Shown: positions 34,325-42,878, counted from the first letter of the stretch. The stretch: DNA of 64,000 nucleotides from JAVKFF01 sp040226215 (GCA_040226215.1 JAVKFF010000122.1:62001-126000); one strand, 5' to 3'. Notes: generated from the sequence alone by a model not told the origin. A program made the numbers and translations.

Positions 34325-36100
34325 TCAGAGCGGCCAGGCGAGAAGGATTACCGGCACACCCACCGCCACCACAAGCACTTCCAGGGGCAGCCCCATGCGC
34401 CAGTAGTCGCCGAACTTGTAGCCGCCCGGTCCCATGATCAGCGTGTTGTTCTGGTGACCGATCGGCGTCAGGAAGGCGCAACTGGCACCGACCGCCACGG
34501 CCATCAGAAAGGGGTCGGCAGAGACATCGAGGCGGCCGGCGATGGAAATCGAGATCGGCGCCATCACCACGGCCGTGGCGGCGTTGTTCATGACGTCCGA
34601 CAGGGTCATCGTCACCACCATGATGATGGCAAGGATGGCCCAGACCGGCAGCGCCCCCGCCACCGACAGGATGGCGCCGGCGATGATGTCCGTCGCGCCG
34701 GTGGTGGACAGCGCCGTGCCGACCGGGATCATCGCGCCAAGCAGCATGATCACCGGCCAGTCGATGGCCTCATAGGCGTCGCGCGGCGTGATGATGCCGA
34801 TCAGCACGATCACCAGCAGCGCCGTCAGCAGCGCGATGGGCAGCGAGACCAGCCCCATGGAACCGGCGGCGATCGCCGCGGCGAAAACGCCGATCGGCAC
34901 CAGGTTCAGCCCGAATGTCAGCTTCAGCTCGCGCTCGGCCAGCGGCAGGCAACCCAGGAAGCGCAGAGTGTCCGACAATGTCGACCGGTCGGTCTGGATC
35001 AGCATCACGTCGCCGGGACGGATAGTCGTGTCGCGCAGGCGCCTTCGCATGGGCTGGCCCTCGCGCGCCAGGGCCAGCAGGTTGACGTTGAAGCGACGGC
35101 TCAGCGCCAGTTCGCGCGGGGTGCGGCCGGAGACCCGGGCGCCCGGCGCCACCACCGCCTCGACCAGGGCATTCTCCTCGTCGCGCAGCTGTTCCGCCGT
35201 GATGGCGACTTCCGGCACCAGGGTCAGCTTGTAGTCCTTCTCCAGTTCGCCCAGCACGTTGGGTTCGTCGACCGCGGCCAGCAGCACGTCGCCTTCGTGG
35301 ATGCGCTCGAGCCGCGCCCCGATCAGCGGGCGCTCGCCCCGGAACAGGCCGATGATGTGGAAACCGCCAGCCTCGATCTCGCGCTCGGCGGTGGCGATGG
35401 CCTTGCCGATCAGCGGACTCTCGGCCTCGACGCTGAGTTCGGTCACGTAGTCGGCGATCTCGAAGGTCGTCGTGTCGTCGCCGCCGGTACGACCCTTGGG
35501 CAGAAGGCGCCAGCCGATCAGCACGATATAGGCGAGCCCGGCCAGCAGCACGGCCGCGCCGACCGGCGTGAAGTCGAACATGCCGAAGGGGCTGCCCTCC
35601 GCGCCGCCGCGATAGGTGGCCACGATGATGTTCGGCGGCGTGCCGATCAGCGTCACCATGCCGCCGAGGATGGATCCGAAGGCAAGCGGCATGAGGATAC
35701 GCGAGGGCGGATAGCCGCCATCCCGCGCCGCCTTGATCGCCACCGGCATCAGCAGGGCCAGCGCGCCGACATTGTTCATGAACATCGACAGCACCGCCGC
35801 CAGCGCGGTCAGGGCGGCTGTCTGCCGGGTTGCGCCCCTGACCCATTGGCCAAGCATGCGGGCGATGCGATCGATGATGCCGCTGGCGATGAAGGCGCGG
35901 GTCAGGGCCAGTACCACGGCGACCAGCACCACCGCCGGGTGACCGAAACCGACGAAGGCGCTGTCCATGGGAACCAGGCCCAGCAGGGTGGAGGCCGCCA
36001 GCGTCGCCAGTGCCACCACGTCGAAGCGGAACCGGCCCCAGATGAACATCGCCATGGCCACCGCGAGGACGCCGAAAATGAGGTACTGCTCGTTGCTCAT
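34325..36100 (-). CDS. SLC13-family permease with two TrkA-C domains
   Basis: The 591-residue transporter has an N-terminal membrane half (about 1-200), a central cytoplasmic region with two RCK/TrkA-C-like modules (about 205-390; e.g. RIHEGDVLLAAVDEPN and TTIRPGDVMLIQTDRSTL), and a C-terminal membrane half. Both halves contain the divalent-anion-symporter elements: MFMNNVGALALLMPV with GTPPNIIVA, and DVMNNAATAVVMAP with TPIGHQNNTLIMGPGGY. These proteins take up sulfate, dicarboxylates or other anions with Na+ or H+. Substrate not determinable. I start at 36100 (MSNEQYLIFGVL). It is first in a unit with an aminotransferase and a GNAT. Confidence 0.92.
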   Translation of the reverse strand: MSNEQYLIFGVLAVAMAMFIWGRFRFDVVALATLAASTLLGLVPMDSAFVGFGHPAVVLVAVVLALTRAFIASGIIDRIARMLGQWVRGATRQTAALTALAAVLSMFMNNVGALALLMPVAIKAARDGGYPPSRILMPLAFGSILGGMVTLIGTPPNIIVATYRGGAEGSPFGMFDFTPVGAAVLLAGLAYIVLIGWRLLPKGRTGGDDTTTFEIADYVTELSVEAESPLIGKAIATAEREIEAGGFHIIGLFRGERPLIGARLERIHEGDVLLAAVDEPNVLGELEKDYKLTLVPEVAITAEQLRDEENALVEAVVAPGARVSGRTPRELALSRRFNVNLLALAREGQPMRRRLRDTTIRPGDVMLIQTDRSTLSDTLRFLGCLPLAERELKLTFGLNLVPIGVFAAAIAAGSMGLVSLPIALLTALLVIVLIGIITPRDAYEAIDWPVIMLLGAMIPVGTALSTTGATDIIAGAILSVAGALPVWAILAIIMVVTMTLSDVMNNAATAVVMAPISISIAGRLDVSADPFLMAVAVGASCAFLTPIGHQNNTLIMGPGGYKFGDYWRMGLPLEVLVVAVGVPVILLAWPL

Positions 36101-36345
36101 GCGCGATCCATTGAGGGATTCGACGCGCCAGCTTAGCGGACCATCGGGCACGCGTCTTGTCGGGCATCTGCGGGAAATCCGCCGGGGTGTGATGAATGAC
36201 ACAGCCCGCGGGCGGCAAATCGCCGAATGTCGGTGATGACAGGGCTGTGCGCCTGTCATTGGGGAAAGCGCAAGGATCCGGGTGGCCGCCACGTCTCGAA
36301 CTTCGGGGGGATCGGTGGCCGCCCGGTCCTCCTTCGTCGCCCCGT

Positions 36346-37212
36346 TCAGGCCAGCTTCAGATCGAAGACCAGGATCTCCGAATAGAGGTGGTCCTGCTGG
36401 CGCGGGCTGAGCCAGGGCGACTTGCCGTAATACGGCACACCCAGCACCTCCGTTTGCGCATCCACATCCTCGGCCAGAAAACGCCGGTCCACACCCAGCA
36501 CCTCGCCCGCGCCCAGTACGCGGTCGGCGAAGGTCTGGGCCGCCTCGGCGAAGACCGCCGGCGCGGTGATGTGCAGGGCGTCCCAGTAGATGCCGCCGCC
36601 TTTCGCCTTCACCTGGAAGAAGGCAAGGCAACCGCCTTGCGGCGTCTCCAGCCAGACGGGCGTGATCGCGAGGTCGCGGTGATCGGCGATCAGCCGCCGC
36701 CCGACCGCGTCGGTGCGGGCGGCGATCGCCTCCCAGTCCCCGACGATGACCGCCAGCCGGCCGGACCCCGTGTCCCGCCTCGTCCAGCGGTAGCGCTCGC
36801 GGTCGAGCACGCGGTGCCCGGTGGGAATCAGCAGCTTCTCGCTGTTGGGCGAGGCGCCGATCACCGTGTAGCTGATTTCGGAATCGGCCGTCGTCTCGGC
36901 CATCAGGGCCTTGCCCAGGCCGAGCCCGCGATAGGATTTCAGCAGATACATGCTGGTGATCGAACCAGTGCGGGCGTGCCGGCCGTCGAACTCCCGGTCG
37001 GCGATCACCACGCCCAGGAAGCCGACGATGCGCCCCTCGTCGACGATCACCTGGCCGTAGTCCGGCGGGCCGTAGGCCGGGTCCACCCAGCGCTGGGTGA
37101 ACAGCCGCGCCCATTTCTCCCGGCTCCAGCTCGCCTTCATATGGGTCTTCAGATGGTCGATGATTTCCGGGAAATCGTCCGGCGTGACCGGTCTCAGATA
37201 GGGTTCGCTCAT
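36346..37212 (-). CDS. GNAT-like acetyltransferase, partner of a deacetylase-fold protein
   Basis: The 288-residue protein begins with a GNAT domain: YGQVIVDEGRIVGFLGVVIAD, then SMYLLKSYRGLGLGKALMAE as the acetyl-CoA loop. After about residue 140 comes a second region (RDLAITPVWLETPQGGCLAF, YWDALHITAPAVFAEAAQ) that reads like a degenerate second GNAT half. Its ATG overlaps the stop of the deacetylase-fold gene (ATGA at 37209-37212). Paired acetylation and deacetylation of a cell-surface sugar is a reasonable guess. The 245 bases upstream of the SLC13 gene lie downstream of this gene and show nothing. Confidence 0.82.
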   Translation of the reverse strand: MSEPYLRPVTPDDFPEIIDHLKTHMKASWSREKWARLFTQRWVDPAYGPPDYGQVIVDEGRIVGFLGVVIADREFDGRHARTGSITSMYLLKSYRGLGLGKALMAETTADSEISYTVIGASPNSEKLLIPTGHRVLDRERYRWTRRDTGSGRLAVIVGDWEAIAARTDAVGRRLIADHRDLAITPVWLETPQGGCLAFFQVKAKGGGIYWDALHITAPAVFAEAAQTFADRVLGAGEVLGVDRRFLAEDVDAQTEVLGVPYYGKSPWLSPRQQDHLYSEILVFDLKLA

Positions 37213-38048
37213 GCGCCCGTCTCCGCCGGCCAGATCACCGGCGCCGACAGCCAGCGCACGGCCGGATGGCCGGTCACCGTCGCCAGCAGGCGGTCGAGAT
37301 AGGCCCAGCAGGCATCGTCGGTGTCGAGGTGATGGGTCAAGAGCCCAGTCGGCTCCTCGGCGTCGACCGTGCCGGCACGCCGCGCTGCCAGGTGCTCGAC
37401 CAGGTCGCCCAGGCTTTTCGCCACGCCCTTGAAGCGGGCGCCGCCCTTCCACCGGATCGGGTCGGCATGGGCGTTGACCTGGGTCAGCCCGTCGACCGGA
37501 TGCGCCGTCACGCGAGGCTCGCCCGCCGTCAGTCCGCGATATCCCAGCGCCGGCAGCCGGGCCACCACCGCCGCGGCGATGCGGTTCCAGGGTGGCGCCA
37601 CGACGGGCACGAAGCGGTCGCCGAAGAGGCGGACGAGCGTGTCCGCGCCGGCGGCGAGATCGGCCTCCACCGCCGCCAGGCCGCGATGCAGGCCTAGCTC
37701 CCAGGCACCCAGCCCCTGCCCCCGCGGCGCGTGATTGGCATGGGCGAAACCGTGCTGGATGACCGCGACCTGTCCGGACTGCAGGACCCGCCTGGCCAGC
37801 GCCTCGGTTGCCGGCATCGGCACGGTCGCCAGGGTCAGCGGCGCGGCATGCCGGTCCGCCAGCGCGACCAGCCGGTCGAGGGCCGGCACCGCGTCGGCGG
37901 CGTCGTCGTCGCGCCACCACAGCGTCGCCACGCGCCCGGCGCCGGCCCAGGCGTCGAGTTCGCGCACCAGGCCGTCCCAGGCGGCGGCATCCGCCGATTC
38001 GTTGTCGTTGGTTTTTCCGACCGCATCCATGGCCGCAACAGGTGGCAT
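37209..38048 (-). CDS. Polysaccharide deacetylase-family protein (NodB-like fold)
   Basis: The 279-residue protein has a degenerate carbohydrate-esterase-4 layout: TLWWRDDDAADAVPALDRL supplies the N-terminal acidic motif, VIQHGFAHANH corresponds to the H-x3-H metal motif, VVAPPWNRI to the R/PPxxN motif, and GLLTHHLDTDDACW to the late LxH motif. No signal peptide is seen, so a cytoplasmic deacetylase of a sugar precursor is more likely than a cell-wall enzyme. It precedes and overlaps the GNAT gene. An ATG at 38030 is an alternative start. The terminator at 38066-38100 lies just upstream, so its own promoter must be very close or readthrough is used. Confidence 0.8.
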   Translation of the reverse strand: MPPVAAMDAVGKTNDNESADAAAWDGLVRELDAWAGAGRVATLWWRDDDAADAVPALDRLVALADRHAAPLTLATVPMPATEALARRVLQSGQVAVIQHGFAHANHAPRGQGLGAWELGLHRGLAAVEADLAAGADTLVRLFGDRFVPVVAPPWNRIAAAVVARLPALGYRGLTAGEPRVTAHPVDGLTQVNAHADPIRWKGGARFKGVAKSLGDLVEHLAARRAGTVDAEEPTGLLTHHLDTDDACWAYLDRLLATVTGHPAVRWLSAPVIWPAETGA

Positions 38049-38065
38049 CGGGCGCCACGCCAGGC

Positions 38066-38100
38066 AAGAAAAAGGCGGCGCCGGTGTCGCCGGCGCCGCC
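38066..38100 (-). terminator. Intrinsic terminator of the ABC importer operon
   Basis: On the minus strand a perfect 11-bp stem GGCGGCGCCGG/CCGGCGCCGCC (38074-38084 with 38090-38100), loop CGACA, is followed by TTTTTCTT (38066-38073). It lies 37 bases beyond the stop of the binding-protein gene and closes the four-gene operon. Confidence 0.92.
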
Positions 38101-38136
38101 CCTTCTCAGCCTGATGGCGGATCCCCGCCTGCCGCC

Positions 38137-39144
38137 TCACATGTGGTCGCGCGCGGCCTCATAGGCCTCGTGCGTCCAGGCCGCATCGCCCGGATCCTCG
38201 GTGATGACCGGGTCGCTGTCGCTGGCCAGCAGCACGTCGACCGTGCGCTGGAAGGCCGCCGGGTCGAGCAGGCCGAGCTCGCCGTCCTGTTCGATCAGCG
38301 TGGCGATGTTCTCCATCTGGCGCAGCTGCACCTCAAAGTCCGCCACGCCCGCCGGATCGGCCTCGACGATGATCTCCGCCGCCTCCTCCGGGTTCTCGAT
38401 GGCGTACTGCCAGCCCCGCATGGAGGCTGCGATGAAGCGTCCCAGGCGCTCGACGAATTCTGGATCCTCGAGGTCGGAGGCCAGCGCGTAGAGCCCGTCC
38501 TCCAGCGTCGCCACGCCCTGGTCCTCATAGAAGAAGGTGACCAGCTGGTCCTCGGGAATGCCGGCGTCCACCACCTGCCAGTACTCGTTGTAGATCATGG
38601 TGGAGATGCAGGCCGCCTGGCCGTCAAGCAGCGGGTCGACGTTGAAACCCTGGCGCAGCACCGTGACGTCGGCGTCGGCACCCTCGGTGGAGTAGCCGAG
38701 CTGGCTCATCCAGGAGAGGAACGGATACTCGTTGCCGGCGAACCAGACGCCGAGCGTGTTGCCTGGAAAGTCTTCCGGGGTGGCGACACCGCTCTCCTCG
38801 GTGCAGGTCAGCATCATGCCCGAGCGGTCGAAGACCTGGGCGACGTTGACCAGGTCGACGCCGCGCTCGCGCGCCGCCAGGGCGGCCGGCATCCACTCGA
38901 CGATGACATCGGCGCCACCGGCGGCGATCACCTGCGGCGGGGCGATATCGGGGCCGCCCGCCTGGATGGTCACGTCGAGGCCGGCATCTTCGTAGAAGCC
39001 CTGGGCCTCGGCCACGTAATAGCCGGCGAACTGGGCCTGGGTGACCCATTTCAGCTGGATGGTGAACGGATCCTGTGCCTGGGCGGTACCGGCGATGCCG
39101 GCAAGCACCGAGGTGGTGGCCAGGAGAGTAAGGCTGCGCTTCAT
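38137..39144 (-). CDS. ABC transporter substrate-binding protein, NMT1/SsuA type
   Basis: The 335-residue periplasmic protein has a Sec signal peptide (LTLLATTSVLAGIAGTAQA, cleavage before QDPF) and the NMT1/THI5-like fold: IQLKWVTQAQFAGYYVAEAQGFY, GADVIVEWMPAALAARERG and FNVDPLLDGQA. GGGAGG precedes the ATG at 39144 by 8 bases. Family members bind thiamine or riboflavin precursors, pyrimidines, or sulfonates. The WEW-like 'VEWMPAAL' style is common in pyrimidine- and thiamine-precursor binders. It is the last gene of the operon. A pyrimidine-type ligand is suggested by the operator at 42470-42485, with low certainty. Confidence 0.9.
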   Translation of the reverse strand: MKRSLTLLATTSVLAGIAGTAQAQDPFTIQLKWVTQAQFAGYYVAEAQGFYEDAGLDVTIQAGGPDIAPPQVIAAGGADVIVEWMPAALAARERGVDLVNVAQVFDRSGMMLTCTEESGVATPEDFPGNTLGVWFAGNEYPFLSWMSQLGYSTEGADADVTVLRQGFNVDPLLDGQAACISTMIYNEYWQVVDAGIPEDQLVTFFYEDQGVATLEDGLYALASDLEDPEFVERLGRFIAASMRGWQYAIENPEEAAEIIVEADPAGVADFEVQLRQMENIATLIEQDGELGLLDPAAFQRTVDVLLASDSDPVITEDPGDAAWTHEAYEAARDHM

Positions 39145-39240
39145 TTTTCTGCCTCCCATCTAGAGAACTAGGTTGCTGGTCTCGGGTTGATCCACGGGGT
39201 CGCGGCCCTGTCGGGACGTCACCCTCCCTTCGTGCCGGCC

Positions 39241-40419
39241 CTATCCTTCTCCGCGTTGGGACGGGTGCCAGAACGTCGCGACGCGCTCGGCGATGGTCAG
39301 CACGCCATAGCTGAGCGAGCCGACCACGGCGGCCACGGCGATCGTCGCCCAGACGACGTCGAGATTCAGCCGCTGCTGTTCCGATACGATACGAAAGCCC
39401 ATGCCGACAATGGGGCTGCCGAAGAACTCCGACACGATGGCGCCGATCAGCGCCAGCGTGGAATTCAGCTTCAGCGCATTGAACATGAACGGCAAGGCCA
39501 TCGGCAGGCGCAGCCGCCACAGGGTCTGTGAATAGCTGGCCGCGTAGGAGTGCATCAGGTCGCGCTCCATCGCGCCGGTCGACCGCAGGCCGGCCAGGGT
39601 GTTCACCAGCATGGGGAAGAAGGTCATGATGACGACGACGGCCGAACTCGCCGGCCAGCCCTGGCCGAACCAGCTGATCAGGATCGGCGCGGTGCCGACG
39701 ATCGGCATGGCCGAAACCGCGCTGCCGATCGGCAGCAGACCGCGTTGCAGGAAGCTTGAGCGGTCGATCAGCACGGCGACGAGGAAGCCGGCCGAACAGC
39801 CTATGGCGAAGCCGATCAGCGCCGAATGCGCGATGGTATGCTGGAAGTCGAGCCAGAGAAGCGCCCGGTGGGCGATGATCGCCTCAAGGATGTCCGTCGG
39901 CGGCGGGATGATCACCGGCGGCACGCCGAAGCCCACGAAGGTCAGCTCCCAGAGATAGACGATCAGCCCGCCGAACAGGAGCGGCACCAGCACCCGCGTC
40001 AGATTTGTGCGCTGCTGGGCGAGCCGGCTCATCCCGGTCCAGACCAGGAACACGACCAGCGCCAGCACCACCCAGAACCCGAAGTCGGCGGCGAGGTCGA
40101 GCCCGGCCCAGACCTTGCGCAGCAACAGCAGGCCGAGCGTGGTCCCGGCGCCGGCGATCAGCGCGCCGCTGCCGGCGCCGCGCGGGTCGAGCGCCATGCC
40201 CAGCGCCAGCGCGGCCATGGCCAAGACGAGGTAGACCACGGCGTCGAGGGCGATGACGCCGCCGGCGCCGACCAGCGTCGCGCCGGCGCCGCCGATCTCG
40301 CCGACCGGCAGCAGGGCGGCGGCAACCATCGCCACGCTGGCGATGAAGACGCCGCCGAAGGCATGGCCGCCTCGCACCTGGCGGTCGGCCCCGTCCGCCG
40401 TCCGGACCATGGCGCTCAC
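39241..40419 (-). CDS. ABC transporter permease with extra N-terminal membrane domain
   Basis: The C-terminal half (about 200-385) is a normal BPD-type permease with the EAA-loop segment LMHSYAASYSQTLWRLRLP. It is preceded by an unusual 150-residue part with about four more hydrophobic segments (e.g. VFIASVAMVAAALLPVG, ALDAVVYLVLAMAALALGM), making 392 residues against about 260 for SsuC/TauC. I start at GTG 40419, which overlaps the upstream stop (GTGA); an ATG at 40410 is equally possible. It forms the channel with the 40416-41354 permease. Confidence 0.88.
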   Translation of the reverse strand: MSAMVRTADGADRQVRGGHAFGGVFIASVAMVAAALLPVGEIGGAGATLVGAGGVIALDAVVYLVLAMAALALGMALDPRGAGSGALIAGAGTTLGLLLLRKVWAGLDLAADFGFWVVLALVVFLVWTGMSRLAQQRTNLTRVLVPLLFGGLIVYLWELTFVGFGVPPVIIPPPTDILEAIIAHRALLWLDFQHTIAHSALIGFAIGCSAGFLVAVLIDRSSFLQRGLLPIGSAVSAMPIVGTAPILISWFGQGWPASSAVVVIMTFFPMLVNTLAGLRSTGAMERDLMHSYAASYSQTLWRLRLPMALPFMFNALKLNSTLALIGAIVSEFFGSPIVGMGFRIVSEQQRLNLDVVWATIAVAAVVGSLSYGVLTIAERVATFWHPSQRGEG

Positions 40420-41354
40420 GCCGTGCCGCCGCGGCTGCGCACGACCATCCGCTCGATGAGCGTGATCACCGCGATCGCGGCGATGGCCAGAGCCGAGGCG
40501 AAGAACAGCGCCCCCCACATGCGGAAGACCAGGCCGTGATAGCTGCCCTGCAGCAGCCAGGCGCCAAGGCCCGCCTGGGCGGCGGTCGAGACCTCGGCGA
40601 CGATGGCGCCGACGATCGACAGGGCGATGCCGACCTTCAGCGCCGGAAACAGGAACGGCACGGCCGAGGGCCAGCGCAGCATCCGGAACACCTGGCCGCC
40701 GGTGGCCGAATAGGTGTGCATCAGATCGCGCTGCAGGATATCCGGCGAGCGCAGGCCCTTCACCATGGCGATGGTTACCGGGAAGAAGCTGAGATAGGTG
40801 GCGATCAGCGCCTTTGGCCAGACCCCGGTGACGCCGAGCTGTCCCAGCACGACGACGAAGATCGGCGCCAGGGCCAGGATCGGGATGGTCTGCGAGGCGA
40901 TCACCCAGGGCATCAGCGAGCGCTCCAGCGTACGCACATGCACGATGCCGATCGCCAGAATGATGCCCAGCGCCGTGCCGGCGAGGAAGCCCACCAGGGT
41001 CGACCAGATGGTGACGCCCATATGGTGCACCGCGCTGCGGTTGGAGGTCACCGGCTGCCCCGTCGCCTGGTCCCACATCGCCTCGGCCAGCTGGTGGGGC
41101 GCCGGCAGGGCCGGGCGCTCCATGTTCCACACCGCCGTGGCGTAGGCGACGATGCCCTCCTCCCCGGTCTGGCCGATCAGCCGTTCCGCGCGGTCGGCGT
41201 TGACCCACAGCGCGGCGGCGTACCAGAACGCGACCAGCACCACCAGCACGGTCAGCACCGGGATGGTGCGGCCCCGCGCCCGGTAGGCCGACCAGGCGCG
41301 GCGGACGGCCGAGGGGCGTCTGGGCAGCGGTGCGGCCGACACCGCGTCAGTCAT
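40416..41354 (-). CDS. ABC transporter permease
   Basis: The 312-residue protein has a basic N-terminus, one helix near 33-52, a periplasmic loop of about 60 residues, then the BPD permease core with TIWSTLVGFLAGTALGIILA and the EAA-like loop LMHTYSATGGQVFRMLRWP. It belongs to the SsuC/TauC/ThiX group. Its ATG overlaps the ATPase stop by 8 bases and its stop overlaps the next permease gene, so all are coupled. Confidence 0.92.
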   Translation of the reverse strand: MTDAVSAAPLPRRPSAVRRAWSAYRARGRTIPVLTVLVVLVAFWYAAALWVNADRAERLIGQTGEEGIVAYATAVWNMERPALPAPHQLAEAMWDQATGQPVTSNRSAVHHMGVTIWSTLVGFLAGTALGIILAIGIVHVRTLERSLMPWVIASQTIPILALAPIFVVVLGQLGVTGVWPKALIATYLSFFPVTIAMVKGLRSPDILQRDLMHTYSATGGQVFRMLRWPSAVPFLFPALKVGIALSIVGAIVAEVSTAAQAGLGAWLLQGSYHGLVFRMWGALFFASALAIAAIAVITLIERMVVRSRGGTA

Positions 41355-42264
41355 AGGAATGGCCCTCGCGCAGCGCCTCGCGGACCCGGTGGGCGATATC
41401 GAGGAATTTCGGATTCTCGCGGATGTCCAGCGCGCGCTCGCGCGGCAGGTCGCTGTCGATCACGCGCAGGACGCGGCCCGGCCGTGGCGACATGACGACG
41501 ATGCGGGAGGACAGGAACACCGCCTCCGGGATCGAGTGGGTGACGAACACCACCGTCAGGTCGGTGCGGTTCCACAGGTCCAGCAGGTGGACGTTGAGGT
41601 TGTCGCGGGTGATCTCGTCGAGCGCGCCGAACGGCTCGTCCATCAGCAGGATCGGCGGCTCCAGGCTCATCGCCCGGGCGATCGAGACGCGCTGCTGCAT
41701 GCCGCCGGAGAGCTGCCACGGGAACTTGCGCTCGAAGCCCTGCAGGCCGACCACTTCCAGCGCCTTGCGGGCGCGCACATTGCGCTGGCCGGCCGGCACG
41801 CCCATCACCTCCAGCGGCGTCTTCACGTTGCGGATCACGTTGCGCCAGGGGAACAGGGCGGGCGCCTGGAAGACATAGCCATAGGCGCGGGCGCGGCGGG
41901 CCTCCTCGGCCGTGCCGTTGTTGACGGTGATGCGGCCTCCGGTGGGCCGTTCGAGGTCGGCGATGGCGCGCAGCAGCGTGGTCTTGCCGCAGCCGGACGG
42001 GCCGATCAGCGAGACGAAGGAGCCTTTCTCGATCATGAGATCGATATTGTCGAGGGCGTGAACCGGGCCGTCCGGCGTCCGGAAGGTGAGCGAGAGCGCT
42101 TCTGCCTCGACCACCGTCTCGGACGGTTGCCGGGACGCCGGCATGGCGTCCGCCGGCGCGTCTGCGGGACGCCGGTCGTAGACGCCCGGCGCCGTGTCCA
42201 TCAGGCCCGTGTCCGTCATGCCCGTGTCCGTCATGCCCGTGCCCGTCATGCCCGTATCCGTCAT
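41347..42264 (-). CDS. ABC transporter ATP-binding protein (SsuB/TauB-like)
   Basis: The 305-residue ATPase has Walker A LIGPSGCGKTTLLRAI, Q-loop FQAPALFPWRNV, signature WQLSGGMQQRVSIARA, Walker B ILLMDEPFGALDE and the H-loop FVTHSIPEAV. It energises import by the two permeases. The N-terminus is odd: it starts with repeats of MTDTG encoded by four 15-bp units (42205-42264), each containing an in-frame ATG. I chose the outermost ATG (42264), which has GGGGGGCGAGG before it. It is the first gene of the operon. Confidence 0.92.
   Translation of the reverse strand: MTDTGMTGTGMTDTGMTDTGLMDTAPGVYDRRPADAPADAMPASRQPSETVVEAEALSLTFRTPDGPVHALDNIDLMIEKGSFVSLIGPSGCGKTTLLRAIADLERPTGGRITVNNGTAEEARRARAYGYVFQAPALFPWRNVIRNVKTPLEVMGVPAGQRNVRARKALEVVGLQGFERKFPWQLSGGMQQRVSIARAMSLEPPILLMDEPFGALDEITRDNLNVHLLDLWNRTDLTVVFVTHSIPEAVFLSSRIVVMSPRPGRVLRVIDSDLPRERALDIRENPKFLDIAHRVREALREGHSYD
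42205..42264. repeat. Four 15-bp repeats encoding the N-terminus of the ATPase
   Basis: Units GCCCGTGTCCGTCAT, the same again, GCCCGTGCCCGTCAT and GCCCGTATCCGTCAT are head-to-tail. On the minus strand each encodes Met-Thr-(Asp/Gly)-Thr-Gly. Gain or loss of units keeps the frame and changes the number of potential start codons. Confidence 0.9.
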
Positions 42265-42469
42265 GCCTCGCCCCCCGCCAGCGATAGGTCGACCGGTGCC
42301 AAGCGTCCTCCTGTCCCGCGTTCCATGGTCGCGGCCGCGTCCGCGCTCTCCCCCGCGGCCGGCGCGTCGCCGGGCGTCACCGGCATGGCGCACCCCCGGA
42401 ACATCCGCTCGCCGCGGGACTCCTGGCCGCTCGGCAGGCCGCCTCGTTCGACGGCTATCGGAGCGAAAC

Positions 42470-42485
42470 TTGACCGATTAGTCAA
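42470..42485 (-). promoter_or_regulatory. RutR-like palindrome in the promoter of the ABC importer operon
   Basis: TTGACCGATTAGTCAA (plus strand) is an inverted repeat TTGAC-N6-GTCAA. It agrees with the E. coli RutR operator TTGACCA-N2-TGGTCAA at 12 of 14 defined positions. It lies about 205 bases before the ATPase start. On the minus strand a TTGCGA element sits 17 bases before TAATCG, which falls inside the palindrome, so a bound repressor would cover the -10. Uracil/thymine-responsive control is an inference from the site alone. Confidence 0.45.
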
Positions 42486-42730
42486 ACCATAAGCCAATCG
42501 CAATTCGATATGCATTCTGCAACTTTTCCGACTGATTCGCCTCACCGTTGTCGGATGCCGACCGACATAGCGGCTCGCGGGTGGCCGGGCGGCGTTTATC
42601 AGGCTGCGAGAATCGTTCTAATCAGTGCAAGATAACGGTAATATTACAGCAGGTTAACGCGACCGCCAAGCCATGCAGGGCACGCATGGGTGGGTTATCC
42701 TGTTCACTGTGGAACCGCTCAGTGCACTGC

Positions 42731-42878
42731 ACATATCCTCTACATGTTCGCTGCATCGCAGCAACAGGCTGGGCTCTGCCCAGAGGGGCATTCGCTCTTC
42801 GAATGTCCTACGTCTCCCAGACGTGAAGCCTCCCTGTTCAACTGCGGGCGGAACCGTCAGGCTCCGCCCTCTTTTTTT
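42731..42878 (+). ncRNA. Structured non-coding RNA, possibly 6S RNA
   Basis: A run ending in a strong terminator can fold as one long irregular rod. On the 5' side GTTC-GC, CGCAG, AACAG, GCT, GGG, AGA and GGCATTCG pair with CGAATGTCC, TCT, CCC, AGCC, CTGTT, CTGCG and GCGGAAC on the 3' side, with CTCTT as end loop. Alternative local hairpins (CTGGGC/GCCCAG, ACGTCT/AGACGT) exist. The rod shape, and the elements CTCT-CATGTTCGC and GAAGCCT...AACTGCG, which resemble E. coli 6S RNA, suggest the RNA-polymerase-binding 6S RNA. The 5' end is uncertain and the length, about 130-170 nt, is slightly short. Not coding: no ribosome site or sensible frame. Confidence 0.55.
42846..42878 (+). terminator. Intrinsic terminator of the structured RNA
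   Basis: Stem GGGCGGA/TCCGCCC (42846-42852 with 42863-42869) with an inner CC/GG pair around GTCA is followed by TCTTTTTTT. The T-run is on the plus strand only, so it ends a rightward transcript and not the leftward gntR gene. Confidence 0.9.

Noticed and set aside
42731..42878. The structured RNA considered as SRP 4.5S RNA, tmRNA or a riboswitch.
   Set aside because: It lacks the SRP GGAAG-type tetraloop/asymmetric-loop core and a tmRNA tag frame, and its terminator is followed by no plus-strand gene that a riboswitch could control.
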